A stretch of DNA of 64,000 bases from Prevotella veroralis DSM 19559 = JCM 6290 (GTDB lineage Bacteria; Bacteroidota; Bacteroidia; Bacteroidales; Bacteroidaceae), in assembly GCF_000377625.1 (NCBI RefSeq), contig NZ_KB898327.1:62001-126000 (forward strand), written 5' to 3'. The first letter of the stretch is position 1. Each line of letters begins with the position of its first letter. Positions 51,915 through 60,359 of this stretch are shown piece by piece. A program made the position numbers and the translations under genes. The notes under the pieces were generated by a model. The model was not told the origin of the DNA. It searched no databases and worked only from the letters and a program-made list of their open reading frames with translations.

Positions 51915-52334
51915 ATGAACGATCAACAGATAGAACGCTTACTGGAGCAACACGGTATTAAGCTAACAGCCAATCGAATACTAATAGCCAAAATCATGTC
52001 TTCCTTGGATTATCCAGTATCAATGAGAGAATTGGAAACAATGCTCCTCACGATGGATAAGTCGAGTATCTTCCGCACGTTATCACACTTCAAAAGCCAT
52101 CATTTAGTGCATCAGTTGGAAGATGGGAACGACATTGTGCGTTACGAACTATGCCATAGTCTGAACAAAGAAACCGATGAAGACATACATGTACACTTCT
52201 ATTGTGAACACTGCCATCGCACCTTCTGCCTCAATGAAATACCCGTTCCGCAAGTCAATTTACCTACTGGTTATAGGCAGACAGCCGTTAACTACATGAT
52301 TAAAGGAATCTGCCCAGATTGCTCCCATCGGTAG
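51915..52334 (+). CDS. Fur family transcriptional regulator
   Basis: A 139-residue metal-dependent repressor of the Fur/Zur/PerR family. The N-terminal winged helix (LLEQHGIKLTANRILIAKIM, MRELETMLLTMDKSSIFRTL) contacts DNA. The dimerisation domain carries DEDIHVHFYCEHCHRTFC with His and CxxC metal ligands, and a second structural zinc pair in GICPDCSHR. Which metal it senses is not clear; Zur-like members often have two CxxC pairs, as here. It lies one base after the GSCFA gene, so the two are co-transcribed. No binding site could be identified with confidence. Confidence 0.92.
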   Translation: MNDQQIERLLEQHGIKLTANRILIAKIMSSLDYPVSMRELETMLLTMDKSSIFRTLSHFKSHHLVHQLEDGNDIVRYELCHSLNKETDEDIHVHFYCEHCHRTFCLNEIPVPQVNLPTGYRQTAVNYMIKGICPDCSHR

Positions 52335-52395
52335 ATTCTTTATCAATAAGTAATAAAAAACGGTCAAGATAAGATGTTGTATTAATAGTTTTGAT

Positions 52396-52403
52396 TATCT
52401 TTG
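52396..52403 (+). promoter_or_regulatory. -7 box TATCTTTG for murF-alr
   Basis: Reads TATCTTTG, 27 bp upstream of the ATG at 52431. It overlaps a TTG at 52401 that could otherwise be read as the start. Confidence 0.6.
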
Positions 52404-52430
52404 CAAGAGATTAAAACAATTAGAATAGTA

Positions 52431-54911
52431 ATGAATTATACTATTGAGAAGGTAACGACACTAATTGGTGCACGCCGATATGGTACTAAAGAGGCTAATA
52501 TAAGCTTCGTTCTCACCGACAGTCGATCACTCTGCTTCCCTGAAGAAACATTGTTCTTTGCACTCAAAACGGAGCGTAATGATGGTCATAACTATATACC
52601 GGAACTATATGCAAGGGGCGTTAGGAACTTCGTAGTAGAGGTAGTTCCAGATAACTGGGAAACGCTCTACTCGGGTTCAAACTTCCTAAAGGTTGTGGGC
52701 AGCCTAGAGGCTTTGCAACGTTTAGCAGAGCGTCATCGCGATGAGTTCCTCATACCGATTGTGGGCATAACAGGCTCTAATGGCAAGACAATGGTTAAGG
52801 AGTGGCTTTATCAACTACTATCTCCTCAAATGGTGGTAACGCGTTCTCCAAGAAGTTATAACTCTCAGATCGGTGTCCCACTATCGGTTTGGTTGCTCAA
52901 TGAAAACACCCAAGTAGGGGTGTTCGAAGCGGGCATCAGTAAGCCAGGAGAGATGATGGCGTTGCGTGATATCATACAACCTACCATCGGAGTGTTCACT
53001 AGTTTGGGTACAGCTCACCAAGAGAACTTCCCTTCCATAGAGGCTAAATGTAAGGAGAAGTTATGTCTTTTCCATGACACGCAAGCGATTGTCTATTCTA
53101 TGGATGACGATGTTCTGACACATTGCTTGGCTCAATATAACTACCAAGGAGAGCAACTTAGTTGGTCAACAAAGCATACGGACGCAACGTTCTATATAAA
53201 GTCTATTGAGAAGAAGGACATTGAGACTACAGTTACTTACACATGGAAAGGTGGGAAAGAAGCCCAGTATAAGCTCCCATTTATCGATGATGCAAGTGTG
53301 GAGAACTCTATCACTTGTGCTGTTGTTGCACTACATTTAGGTGTAACGCAGTCTGCTCTTGCAGAGCGAATGGCGCAATTGGAACCTGTTGCTATGCGAT
53401 TGGAAGTGAAAGAGGGACAGCATGGTTGCACGCTTATCAACGATTCTTACAACTCTGATTATAACTCACTTGACATTGCACTCGACTTCATGAATCGTCG
53501 TCCAGACCATAAGGGACGCAAGAGAACATTGATATTGAGTGATATACTTCAGAGTGGCGAGGATGACAAGGAACTATATAATAAGGTGGCATTCCTATGT
53601 GAGAAGCGTGGAGTTGATAAGTTCATCGGCATTGGCGAAGGGCTTTTAGCAGAGCGCAATGCCTTTAAGCATTTAGGAGAAAAGCATTTCTTTGCTACTA
53701 TCAATGCCTTCATTCATAGCGAGGTATTTGCTAACTTGCACGATGAAGTGATCCTTTTAAAGGGTGCAAGACAGTTTGGTTTTGACCATCTCACCGAACT
53801 ATTGGTAAAGAAAGTACATGAGACTGTATTGGAGGTAAACCTCAATGCGGTGGTAGATAACCTCAACTGGTACCGTTCCTTTATGAAGCCTGAGACCAAG
53901 CTAGTGTGCATGATCAAGGCTGATGCTTATGGAGCTGGAGCCGTAGAGATTGCTAAGACGTTGCAAGATCATCGTGTCGATTACCTTGCTGTGGCTGTGG
54001 CAGATGAGGGGGTAACGCTCCGCAAGAATGGTATTACAAGTAACATCATGATCATGAACCCAGAGATGTCATCCTTCAAGACGCTCTTCGATTATGATCT
54101 TGAGCCTGAGGTTTACAGTTTCCGACTCCTTGATGCACTCGTCAAAGCCGCTCAAAAGGAGGGCATAACAGGCTTCCCTGTTCATATCAAACTCGATACT
54201 GGTATGCACAGACTGGGCTTTGATCCACAGAAAGACATGGATGAATTGATTGATAGACTTAAACATCAGAATGCTATCATACCGCGTTCTGTCTTCTCTC
54301 ACTTCGTTGGCTCTGATGCAGATAGCTTCGATGAGTTCTCTGCCAAGCAGTTTGCTTTATTCGATGAGGGTAGTAAGAAGCTGCAAGCAGCATTCAAACA
54401 CAAGATCATCCGACACATAGATAACTCATCAGGAATCGAACACTTCCCAGCGCGTCAACTAGATATGTGTAGGCTAGGATTGGGTCTTTATGGTATCAAT
54501 CCACGCACAAATAAGATTATCAACAATGTTTCTACACTCAAAACTACCATCCTTCAGCTTCGCCATGTGCCTGCTGGCGACACGGTAGGATACTCTCGTA
54601 AGGGTACAATAGACCATGATAGTGTTATCGCCGCAATACCTATTGGCTATGCAGATGGGCTCAATCGCCACCTTGGGAATCGGCATTGTTATTGCTTGGT
54701 AAACGGTCAGAAGGCTGAGTATGTAGGCAATATTTGTATGGATGTAGCCATGATTGACGTTACAGGTATCGATTGTAAGGAGGGCGATAGCGTTGAGATT
54801 TTCGGCGACCACCTATCTGTCACAGTCCTTAGTGATGTATTAGACACGATTCCTTACGAGGTTCTCACCACCATTAGTAACCGTGTGAAGAGGGTTTACT
54901 TCCAAGACTAA
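52431..54911 (+). CDS. murF-alr: bifunctional MurF ligase / alanine racemase
   Basis: An 826-residue fusion typical of Bacteroidota that joins two cell-wall steps. Residues about 1-455 are UDP-MurNAc-tripeptide:D-Ala-D-Ala ligase: DSRSLCFPEETLFFALK, the P-loop GITGSNGKTMVKEWL, VGVFEAGISKPGEM, TLINDSYNSDYNSLDIALDF. Residues about 460-826 are a PLP alanine racemase: VCMIKADAYGAGAVEIAKTL with the PLP lysine, HIKLDTGMHRLGFDP, HIDNSSGIEHFPARQLDMCR, GYSRKGTIDHDSVIAAIPIG and YVGNICMDVAMIDVTG. The racemase makes the D-alanine that, after D-Ala-D-Ala ligation, is used by the MurF half. ATG 52431 is chosen over a TTG at 52401 inside the promoter box. Confidence 0.96.
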   Translation: MNYTIEKVTTLIGARRYGTKEANISFVLTDSRSLCFPEETLFFALKTERNDGHNYIPELYARGVRNFVVEVVPDNWETLYSGSNFLKVVGSLEALQRLAERHRDEFLIPIVGITGSNGKTMVKEWLYQLLSPQMVVTRSPRSYNSQIGVPLSVWLLNENTQVGVFEAGISKPGEMMALRDIIQPTIGVFTSLGTAHQENFPSIEAKCKEKLCLFHDTQAIVYSMDDDVLTHCLAQYNYQGEQLSWSTKHTDATFYIKSIEKKDIETTVTYTWKGGKEAQYKLPFIDDASVENSITCAVVALHLGVTQSALAERMAQLEPVAMRLEVKEGQHGCTLINDSYNSDYNSLDIALDFMNRRPDHKGRKRTLILSDILQSGEDDKELYNKVAFLCEKRGVDKFIGIGEGLLAERNAFKHLGEKHFFATINAFIHSEVFANLHDEVILLKGARQFGFDHLTELLVKKVHETVLEVNLNAVVDNLNWYRSFMKPETKLVCMIKADAYGAGAVEIAKTLQDHRVDYLAVAVADEGVTLRKNGITSNIMIMNPEMSSFKTLFDYDLEPEVYSFRLLDALVKAAQKEGITGFPVHIKLDTGMHRLGFDPQKDMDELIDRLKHQNAIIPRSVFSHFVGSDADSFDEFSAKQFALFDEGSKKLQAAFKHKIIRHIDNSSGIEHFPARQLDMCRLGLGLYGINPRTNKIINNVSTLKTTILQLRHVPAGDTVGYSRKGTIDHDSVIAAIPIGYADGLNRHLGNRHCYCLVNGQKAEYVGNICMDVAMIDVTGIDCKEGDSVEIFGDHLSVTVLSDVLDTIPYEVLTTISNRVKRVYFQD

Positions 54912-54923
54912 CGAGTGCTATTC

Positions 54924-54952
54924 ATCCCCTCTTCTTCTCTTGAAGAGGGGAT
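54924..54952 (+). terminator. hairpin after murF-alr
   Basis: ATCCCCTCTTC (54924-54934) pairs with GAAGAGGGGAT (54942-54952), an 11-bp perfect stem, followed by ATAATCT, so the T-tract is weak. Confidence 0.65.
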
Positions 54953-54990
54953 ATAATCTATCAAACTCATCCCTATTTGCTCATTTTCAA

Positions 54991-55049
54991 CACTGAATAC
55001 ACAGATAAAAGGACGACTCCATGACTTCCTTTCATCCGTGTATTCTGTG
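54991..55049. repeat. imperfect inverted repeat with 22-bp arms
   Basis: CACTGAATACACAGAT at 54991 onward faces ATCCGTGTATTCTGTG ending at 55049; over the full 22-bp arms 19 positions match. It lies between murF-alr and rmuC. Function unknown. Confidence 0.6.
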
Positions 55050-55090
55050 TTTAAGATGAACTTAGTAACAAATAAACAACTATAAGATTT

Positions 55091-56488
55091 ATGGAGATAA
55101 TATACTTAATTCTGGGACTTATCATCGGTTTCGTCATCTCATTCTTGTGGCTAAAAGGCAAGATGACACAGGATGTGAGCAAAGCAAATGAGCAACTGGC
55201 AGCACTCCGCAGTCAGCTGGAAGCGGAGCAGAAGAGCGTTGAAGATCGTCTTGCTGTCGCTAAAGAGAATGCGACTCAACAGGTGACTGCAACGAAAGAA
55301 GCGGCTGACCGACAATTAGAAGAGGTCAAGAACAGCTACACCCAACGCCTGGAAGCAGAGCGCAAACATAACGAGGAATTACGTAGCGAACTACAGAAAC
55401 AGGCGGAGGCAAAGAATAAGTTGCTGCAAGAGGAGGTGCGTAACATGGCGGCGCAGATGCTTTCAGAGAGTCGTGAGAAGATGAATACGGCTGATAAAGA
55501 GCGTCTCGAGGCTTTACTCACACCTTTGAAGGACCGCTTGGAGGCTTTCAATCAGACGGTGACAAACAATAGTAAGGAGACAGCAGCTAACAAAACAGAG
55601 ATCAAAACGACCTTTGAAGAGGCGATGAAGAGACTTCATGCCGAGCAAGAAATGACCATTAAGGCGATGCGTGAAGACCAAGAACGAACGGTGAAGGAGC
55701 TTCGCGAACAGACAGAACGCATTGGAAATGATGCCGCCTCACTAACGAAAGCACTCAAGGGGGACTCGAAGATGCAAGGTGACTGGGGTGAGATGATTCT
55801 CGAAAAGACCTTAGAAGACTGCGGGCTTATTAAGGATCAGCAGTTCTTCCTACAAGAGAATTACAAGGACGAGGAGGGTAATAACTTCCGACCAGATGCT
55901 GTTATCGAGTTGCCGAATAAGGAGAGAGCAGTCGTTGACTCGAAGGTTTCGCTCACAGCTTACCAATCGGCAATAAAGGAAACAGACCCTAATGAGCAGG
56001 AGCGATTGCTGAAAGAGCATGTAAACTCCATGCGGAAACACATTGACGAGCTATCGGCTAAGGGCTACGAGAAGATTGTCCCTGGTTGTATCGGCTATGT
56101 CTTGATGTTCATCCCCTACGAGAGTGGCTATTCCGCAGCCCTCAAGACCGACCCTTCTATCCTACAATACGCCTACAGAAAGCATATCATCGTACTCAGT
56201 CCGAGCAATCTCCTCATGGCATTGCAACTGACCCGCACGATGTGGCAGAACTATCGATTGAATAAGAATGTAGATGAGATTCTCCGCCAGTCGAACGATC
56301 TATACGATAAGTTCGTGACCTTCGGTGAAACCTTCGTAAAGATTGGGACAAGCATTGAGAAGCTCCAATCAGACTTCAACAAGGCTAAGGGACAACTCAA
56401 CGAAGGCAAAGGTAATATCATTAGACGCCTCGAAGGGATGAAGACGCTGGGGATTACTCCGAAGAAGCAGATACCTGATAACCTATAA
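55091..56488 (+). CDS. rmuC: DNA recombination protein RmuC
   Basis: A 465-residue RmuC family protein. An N-terminal membrane helix (IIYLILGLIIGFVISFLWL) anchors it. A long coiled coil of about residues 25-215 follows, then the nuclease-like RmuC core: KGDSKMQGDWGEMILEKTLE, FRPDAVIELPNKERAVVDSK (with the D/VxDSK metal site of the PD-(D/E)XK fold), GCIGYVLMFIPYESGYSAAL and the HIIVLSPSNLLMALQLTR segment. In E. coli RmuC limits recombination at short inverted repeats, which makes its presence in a genome rich in palindromic arrays noteworthy, though this is only a thought. A strong terminator follows. Confidence 0.94.
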   Translation: MEIIYLILGLIIGFVISFLWLKGKMTQDVSKANEQLAALRSQLEAEQKSVEDRLAVAKENATQQVTATKEAADRQLEEVKNSYTQRLEAERKHNEELRSELQKQAEAKNKLLQEEVRNMAAQMLSESREKMNTADKERLEALLTPLKDRLEAFNQTVTNNSKETAANKTEIKTTFEEAMKRLHAEQEMTIKAMREDQERTVKELREQTERIGNDAASLTKALKGDSKMQGDWGEMILEKTLEDCGLIKDQQFFLQENYKDEEGNNFRPDAVIELPNKERAVVDSKVSLTAYQSAIKETDPNEQERLLKEHVNSMRKHIDELSAKGYEKIVPGCIGYVLMFIPYESGYSAALKTDPSILQYAYRKHIIVLSPSNLLMALQLTRTMWQNYRLNKNVDEILRQSNDLYDKFVTFGETFVKIGTSIEKLQSDFNKAKGQLNEGKGNIIRRLEGMKTLGITPKKQIPDNL

Positions 56489-56500
56489 GGCACACATCAC

Positions 56501-56553
56501 AAAAGACCCCACTCATGGTCGGATAAGTACCGCACCATGGGTGGAGTCTTTTC
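56501..56553. terminator. bidirectional terminator after rmuC
   Basis: AAAAGACCCCACTCATGGT (from 56501) faces ACCATGGGTGGAGTCTTTT (to about 56552) with two mismatches, with A and T tracts at both ends, between convergent genes. Confidence 0.88.
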
Positions 56554-56584
56554 GTTTATACACCTTTATATAATAGTGGAAAAC

Positions 56585-56953
56585 TTATTTCAACAAGAAC
56601 TTCCGCCTCGACTCAATGATATCCTCCATATTCTCACTTGCCCACGAGAGTAGATTATCAATCAGAGGCAACAGACTCTTACCCTTCTTCGTAAGCGAAT
56701 ACTCCACACGAGGTGGTACCTCTGGAAAGACTTCACGATGAATGAGTCCATCAGCCTCAAGCATCTTTAGCGTTGCTGTCAACATCTTTTGAGAGATGTC
56801 TGGGATATTCCTTTGCAACTCTTTAAAGCGTTGGTTATCGTTCGACTCAAGGGTGAAGAGCACCAGCATTGACCACTTATCTCCTACTCTAGAGAGTACA
56901 TTTCGGATAGGACAATTAGGGTAAAGAGCATCTCTAATATCACTTCTGTTCAT
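56585..56953 (-). CDS. HxlR family transcriptional regulator
   Basis: A 122-residue winged-helix regulator. The family signature is the N-terminal CPIRNVLSRVGDKWSMLVLF, followed by RFKELQRNIPDISQKMLTAT (recognition helix) and the wing EVPPRVEYSLTKKGKSLLPL. HxlR proteins bind as dimers and often react to reactive aldehydes, quinones or oxidants through the N-terminal cysteine, here Cys14. The gene diverges from the cupin gene 57189 with a 235-bp gap and has its own promoter box at 56986-56993; it may control the cupin operon, a common arrangement. Confidence 0.92.
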   Translation of the reverse strand: MNRSDIRDALYPNCPIRNVLSRVGDKWSMLVLFTLESNDNQRFKELQRNIPDISQKMLTATLKMLEADGLIHREVFPEVPPRVEYSLTKKGKSLLPLIDNLLSWASENMEDIIESRRKFLLK

Positions 56954-56985
56954 TTCTAATAACGTCTATGTGTCTTATTACTATA

Positions 56986-56993
56986 CAAAAGTA
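56986..56993 (-). promoter_or_regulatory. -7 box TACTTTTG for hxlR
   Basis: Reads TACTTTTG on the minus strand, 33 bp upstream of the HxlR ATG. Confidence 0.5.
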
Positions 56994-57137
56994 ACCATTA
57001 AAGTCAACGTTCCCTTTTACTTTATAGTTAAACTATGTAAAACTAAGAAACGGCAATCTCTTTACTTACCGCATTACTTACTTCGAGGTAACTGGCTGAC
57101 CTTTGCGTGCCTACTTGTGCGATTCTATGAAAGAATA

Positions 57138-57145
57138 TACCTTTG
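57138..57145 (+). promoter_or_regulatory. promoter TTG-N20-TACCTTTG for the cupin operon
   Basis: TACCTTTG with a TTG 20 bp upstream, about 43 bp before the cupin ATG. It lies in the divergent gap with the HxlR gene, whose product may act here. Confidence 0.6.
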
Positions 57146-57188
57146 CATCGTCAAAACAAAATAATAACAATTAAACAAATAAAGCATT

Positions 57189-57641
57189 ATGAAGACGATT
57201 GAAACAATTAAGAATGGTAAGAACTACACAGCAGTAACAGTTGGAAAGCTCAACGAGATCAAAGATTATGTGCTCCCTATGGGCGAGATTGAGATACCTG
57301 GTAAGGTGTTCGCAGGGCAGGCTTTGCACGCAACAGGTAGTGAGCTATCATTCCAAACACTCGTTCCAGGACAAGACAGTGGCTTCTTGCACACACATAA
57401 AACGCACGAGGAACTTTACTTCATACTAAAAGGTGAGGGCGAATATCAGGTAGATGGCGATATATTCCCAGTCTCTGAAGGTAGTATCATACGTGTTGCT
57501 CCAGAAGGCAAACGCGCATTGAAGAATACAGGTAAGGGCGAGTTGCTCATGCTTTGCATACAATATAAGGCAAACAGCTTCGTTGAGAGCGATTCTCCCG
57601 TTAGTGATGGCAATATCTTAAATGAGCCACTTAAATGGTAA
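57189..57641 (+). CDS. cupin domain protein
   Basis: A 150-residue single-domain cupin. The metal-binding motif 1 is HTHKTHEELYFILKGEGEYQ with GFL before it (His-His-Glu, and Tyr-Phe strand), and motif 2 is in the VDGDIFPVSEGSIIRVAPEG region, where a basic/Arg position replaces the usual His, followed by KRALKNTGKGELLMLCIQYK. Cupins are enzymes or small-molecule binding proteins; the substrate is unknown. Its end overlaps the second HxlR gene by 7 bp. With two HxlR regulators on its sides, a redox- or aldehyde-responsive detoxification role is possible but inferred. Confidence 0.87.
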   Translation: MKTIETIKNGKNYTAVTVGKLNEIKDYVLPMGEIEIPGKVFAGQALHATGSELSFQTLVPGQDSGFLHTHKTHEELYFILKGEGEYQVDGDIFPVSEGSIIRVAPEGKRALKNTGKGELLMLCIQYKANSFVESDSPVSDGNILNEPLKW

Positions 57642-57925
57642 CCGACCCCTTATTTCCAACGTGCCCGATACGTAATGTCCTTGCAAGGATATGCCGACCG
57701 GACACGCTGTGGATTATCCAGTTACTCGGTGCAAGTGGTTCGAAAGGATACAACACACTACTAAAGGATCTTCCTGAGAGCGAACTCGCCAATTCTTTGC
57801 AGGTATTAATACAGGACGAGATTATCACTGAGAAGGCTGGTAAATACGCACTCTCTACAACAGGTAAAGAGTTGTTCCCATTAGTAACATCGCTCATAAC
57901 CTGGTGTAATGAGCACCTTGACTAA
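57635..57925 (+). CDS. short HxlR-like regulator
   Basis: A 96-residue HxlR paralogue. PTCPIRNVLARI matches PNCPIRNVLSRV of the regulator at 56585, but the family core GDKWSMLVL is changed to CRPDTLWIIQLL, and the recognition helix and wing are shortened (KGYNTLLKDLPESELANSLQ, EKAGKYALSTTGKELFPLVT). Cys10 and the adjacent Cys20 are candidate redox residues. It overlaps the cupin gene by 7 bp, so the two are translationally coupled. It may have lost independent DNA binding and act as a heterodimer partner for the divergent HxlR protein; this is speculation. Confidence 0.78.
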   Translation: MVTDPLFPTCPIRNVLARICRPDTLWIIQLLGASGSKGYNTLLKDLPESELANSLQVLIQDEIITEKAGKYALSTTGKELFPLVTSLITWCNEHLD

Positions 57926-58013
57926 ATATTCTTCTTACCATTTTCACGGTCATAAACGCCTTACACACAGCAGAAAAGAATACCCTTATATACAAAGCAT
58001 ACACAAACTAGCA

Positions 58014-58123
58014 TTCAATAGAGCGTTCCCTCCATTTCAAGAGAGCCTCTCTTCCACCCGAAGAGAGGCTCTTCTCGCATAAAGGAAAGGCTCTCTTCAT
58101 TTCGAGCAGACGCCCTTCTGCAA
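58014..58123. repeat. 22-bp-phased palindromic array E
   Basis: Five consecutive 22-bp units begin at 58014, 58036, 58058, 58080 and 58102, with short palindromes such as AGAGAGCCTCTCTT and GAGAGGCTCTTCTC. It lies in the 264-bp gap between the short HxlR gene and the ettA promoter. Units differ more than in array B but stay in phase. Confidence 0.8.
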
Positions 58124-58156
58124 TGCTATTGATTTGTCAATACGGATTATTTTAGC

Positions 58157-58164
58157 TATCTTTG
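58157..58164 (+). promoter_or_regulatory. promoter TTTG-N20-TATCTTTG for ettA
   Basis: TATCTTTG with TTTG about 20 bp upstream, 25 bp before the ATG at 58190. A close match to the Bacteroidota consensus. Confidence 0.7.
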
Positions 58165-58189
58165 TCCACCAAACAAAACAGTACATTCA

Positions 58190-59887
58190 ATGGCAACAGT
58201 TGACGACAAGAAGATTATCTTCTCAATGGTGGGCGTGTCAAAGATCATCCCACAGAACCAAAAACAAATCCTGAAGAACATTTATCTATCGTTCTTCTAC
58301 GGCGCAAAGATAGGTATCATAGGTCTTAATGGTGCGGGTAAGTCCACCTTAATGAAGATTATTGCAGGGCTCGTAGAGCCTACGCAGGGCGAAGTTGTGT
58401 GGAGCCCGGGTTATTCGGTGGGCTATCTACCACAGGATCCACCGCTCGATGAGAGTAAAACAGTCAAAGAGAACGTCATGGAGGGAGTGCAACAAATCTA
58501 TGACGCACTCAAAGAGTATGACGATATCAATGTGAAGTTCGGCTTGGAGGAGTATTACTCTGATGCCGACAAGATGGATAAACTCATGCAGAGACAGGCT
58601 GAACTTCAAGACATCATCGACGCTACTGACGCATGGAACATCGACTCCCGACTGGAACGGGCGATGGATGCCTTACGCTGTCCTAAGGGCGATTTGCCTG
58701 TGACGAATCTGTCTGGTGGTGAGCGCAGACGCGTTGCCTTGTGCCGATTACTCCTACAGAAGCCCGACGTTCTACTGCTTGATGAGCCTACCAACCACCT
58801 CGATGCAGAGAGTATCGACTGGTTGGAACAGCACTTACAGCAGTATGAAGGCACCGTTATTGCCGTCACTCACGACCGTTACTTCCTAGATGATGTGAGC
58901 GAATGGATACTCGAACTCGACCGCGGGGAAGGGATTCCTTGGAAGGGAAACTACTCTTCGTGGCTCGATCAAAAGACCAAACGCATGGAACAGGAAGAGA
59001 AGTCTGCATCGAAGAGACGTAAGACTCTCGAGCGAGAGCTGGAGTGGGTTCGCATGGCACCAAAGGCTCGACAGGCAAAAGGTAAGGCTCGTTTGAACTC
59101 ATACGAACAAATGCTCAACGAGGAACAGAAGCAGCGTGAAGAGAAGTTAGAGATATTTATCCCGAACGGTCCACGCCTCGGTAATAAGGTGATTGAGGCG
59201 CAGCACGTGAAGAAGGCGTTTGGCGATAAGGTGCTATTCAACGACCTCAACTTCATGTTGCCACCTAATGGTATCGTTGGTGTCATCGGTCCTAATGGTG
59301 CAGGAAAGACCACTCTCTTCCGCCTCATCATGGGACTTGAGCAGGTAGATGGCGGTACGTTTGAGGTGGGTGAGACCGTTAAGTTGGCTTATGTAGACCA
59401 GCAACACAAGGACATCGACCCTAACAAGACCGTTTATGACGTAGTGGCACAGGGCAACGAAACCATCCGCATGGGTGGGCGTGACATCAATTCGCGTGCT
59501 TATCTGTCACGTTTCAACTTCTCAGGAACCGACCAGAGCAAACTCTGTTCAGTGCTATCTGGTGGTGAGCGCAACCGCTTGCAACTGGCATTAGCACTCA
59601 AGCAGGAAGGCAATGTGTTACTCCTCGATGAGCCAACGAACGACATCGACGTGAATACGCTACGTGCGCTTGAGGAAGGTTTAGAGGCTTTCGCAGGTTG
59701 TGCAGTAGTCATCAGCCACGACAGATGGTTCCTCGATCGTATTTGTACGCACATCCTTGCTTTCGAAGGCAATGGCGAGGTCGTATTCTTCGAAGGCGGT
59801 TTCTCCGATTACGAGATTAACAAAGCGCGCCGTCTAGGTAATGAAGAAATCAAGAAAGGCAGGTATCGCAAACTAATGGAAGAGTAA
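58190..59887 (+). CDS. ettA: energy-dependent translational throttle protein EttA (ABC-F)
   Basis: A 565-residue soluble ABC-F ATPase that binds the ribosome E site and gates translation according to energy charge. Two ABC domains are evident: the first with Walker A GLNGAGKSTLMKI, signature LSGGERRRVALCRLLL and Walker B VLLLDEPTNHLDAES; the second with GPNGAGKTTLFRL, LSGGERNRLQLALAL and VLLLDEPTNDIDVNT. Between them lies the P-site tRNA interaction motif region (KTKRMEQEEKSASKRRKTLE, ARQAKGKARLNSYEQ), a charged helical linker. There are no membrane segments. The length suits EttA rather than the other ABC-F types. A terminator follows at once. Confidence 0.95.
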   Translation: MATVDDKKIIFSMVGVSKIIPQNQKQILKNIYLSFFYGAKIGIIGLNGAGKSTLMKIIAGLVEPTQGEVVWSPGYSVGYLPQDPPLDESKTVKENVMEGVQQIYDALKEYDDINVKFGLEEYYSDADKMDKLMQRQAELQDIIDATDAWNIDSRLERAMDALRCPKGDLPVTNLSGGERRRVALCRLLLQKPDVLLLDEPTNHLDAESIDWLEQHLQQYEGTVIAVTHDRYFLDDVSEWILELDRGEGIPWKGNYSSWLDQKTKRMEQEEKSASKRRKTLERELEWVRMAPKARQAKGKARLNSYEQMLNEEQKQREEKLEIFIPNGPRLGNKVIEAQHVKKAFGDKVLFNDLNFMLPPNGIVGVIGPNGAGKTTLFRLIMGLEQVDGGTFEVGETVKLAYVDQQHKDIDPNKTVYDVVAQGNETIRMGGRDINSRAYLSRFNFSGTDQSKLCSVLSGGERNRLQLALALKQEGNVLLLDEPTNDIDVNTLRALEEGLEAFAGCAVVISHDRWFLDRICTHILAFEGNGEVVFFEGGFSDYEINKARRLGNEEIKKGRYRKLMEE

Positions 59888-59899
59888 AACTTCACTCAA

Positions 59900-59945
59900 G
59901 GGGATGTATCACAAGCGTTGTTAACGACTGATACATCCCCTTTTT
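59900..59945 (+). terminator. terminator of ettA
   Basis: GGGGATGTATC (59900-59910) pairs perfectly with GATACATCCCC (59930-59940), followed by TTTTT. Confidence 0.92.
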
Positions 59946-60021
59946 CTTATGTATATCTTATTCGTTCAATAAGGTCTTATCACCCGCAAAACCATTATTC
60001 TACACAGTTATACAAGCCTGT

Positions 60022-60187
60022 ATAATGAATTGTAACAAGTGATTACAATCAGTTGTCACGTATTGTTACAATCAGTTGTCACGCACTATACAATGAATTG
60101 TCACGTACCATACAATGAATTATAACGCGCTGTATAATCGAGTATCACACGTATGATACTCAAGTATCATAAGGATGATACTGAGTG
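60022..60187. repeat. 22-bp-phased palindromic array D
   Basis: Units are anchored at 60022, 60045, 60068, 60090, 60112, 60134, 60156 and 60178: five intervals of 22 bp and two of 23. Cores are palindromes such as ACAATGAATTGT, ACAATCAGTTGT and GATACTCAAGTATC. It lies in the 544-bp convergent gap between ettA and the YfhO gene, which otherwise holds the ettA terminator and one GC-rich palindromic repeat. Along the array the core changes from ACAAT-type to GATACT-type while the period is kept. Confidence 0.85.
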
Positions 60188-60359
60188 ATAAAAGCCCATA
60201 TAGGGTATTCAATCATATAAGTGAGCGTTCCTATTAGCGTCCGTCTTTGCTCTTCGCCCTATCACCTACGAACAAAAGGAAGTGCTTTGTGGGAGAGTAA
60301 ACACGTTTACGAGTAAACCTGTAGACAAGTTGTTACCTCGTTACCCACCGTCCCTAATC

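Noticed and set aside
60022-60187. CRISPR array
   Set aside because: Same reason: no spacer-repeat alternation, and the units drift along the array.
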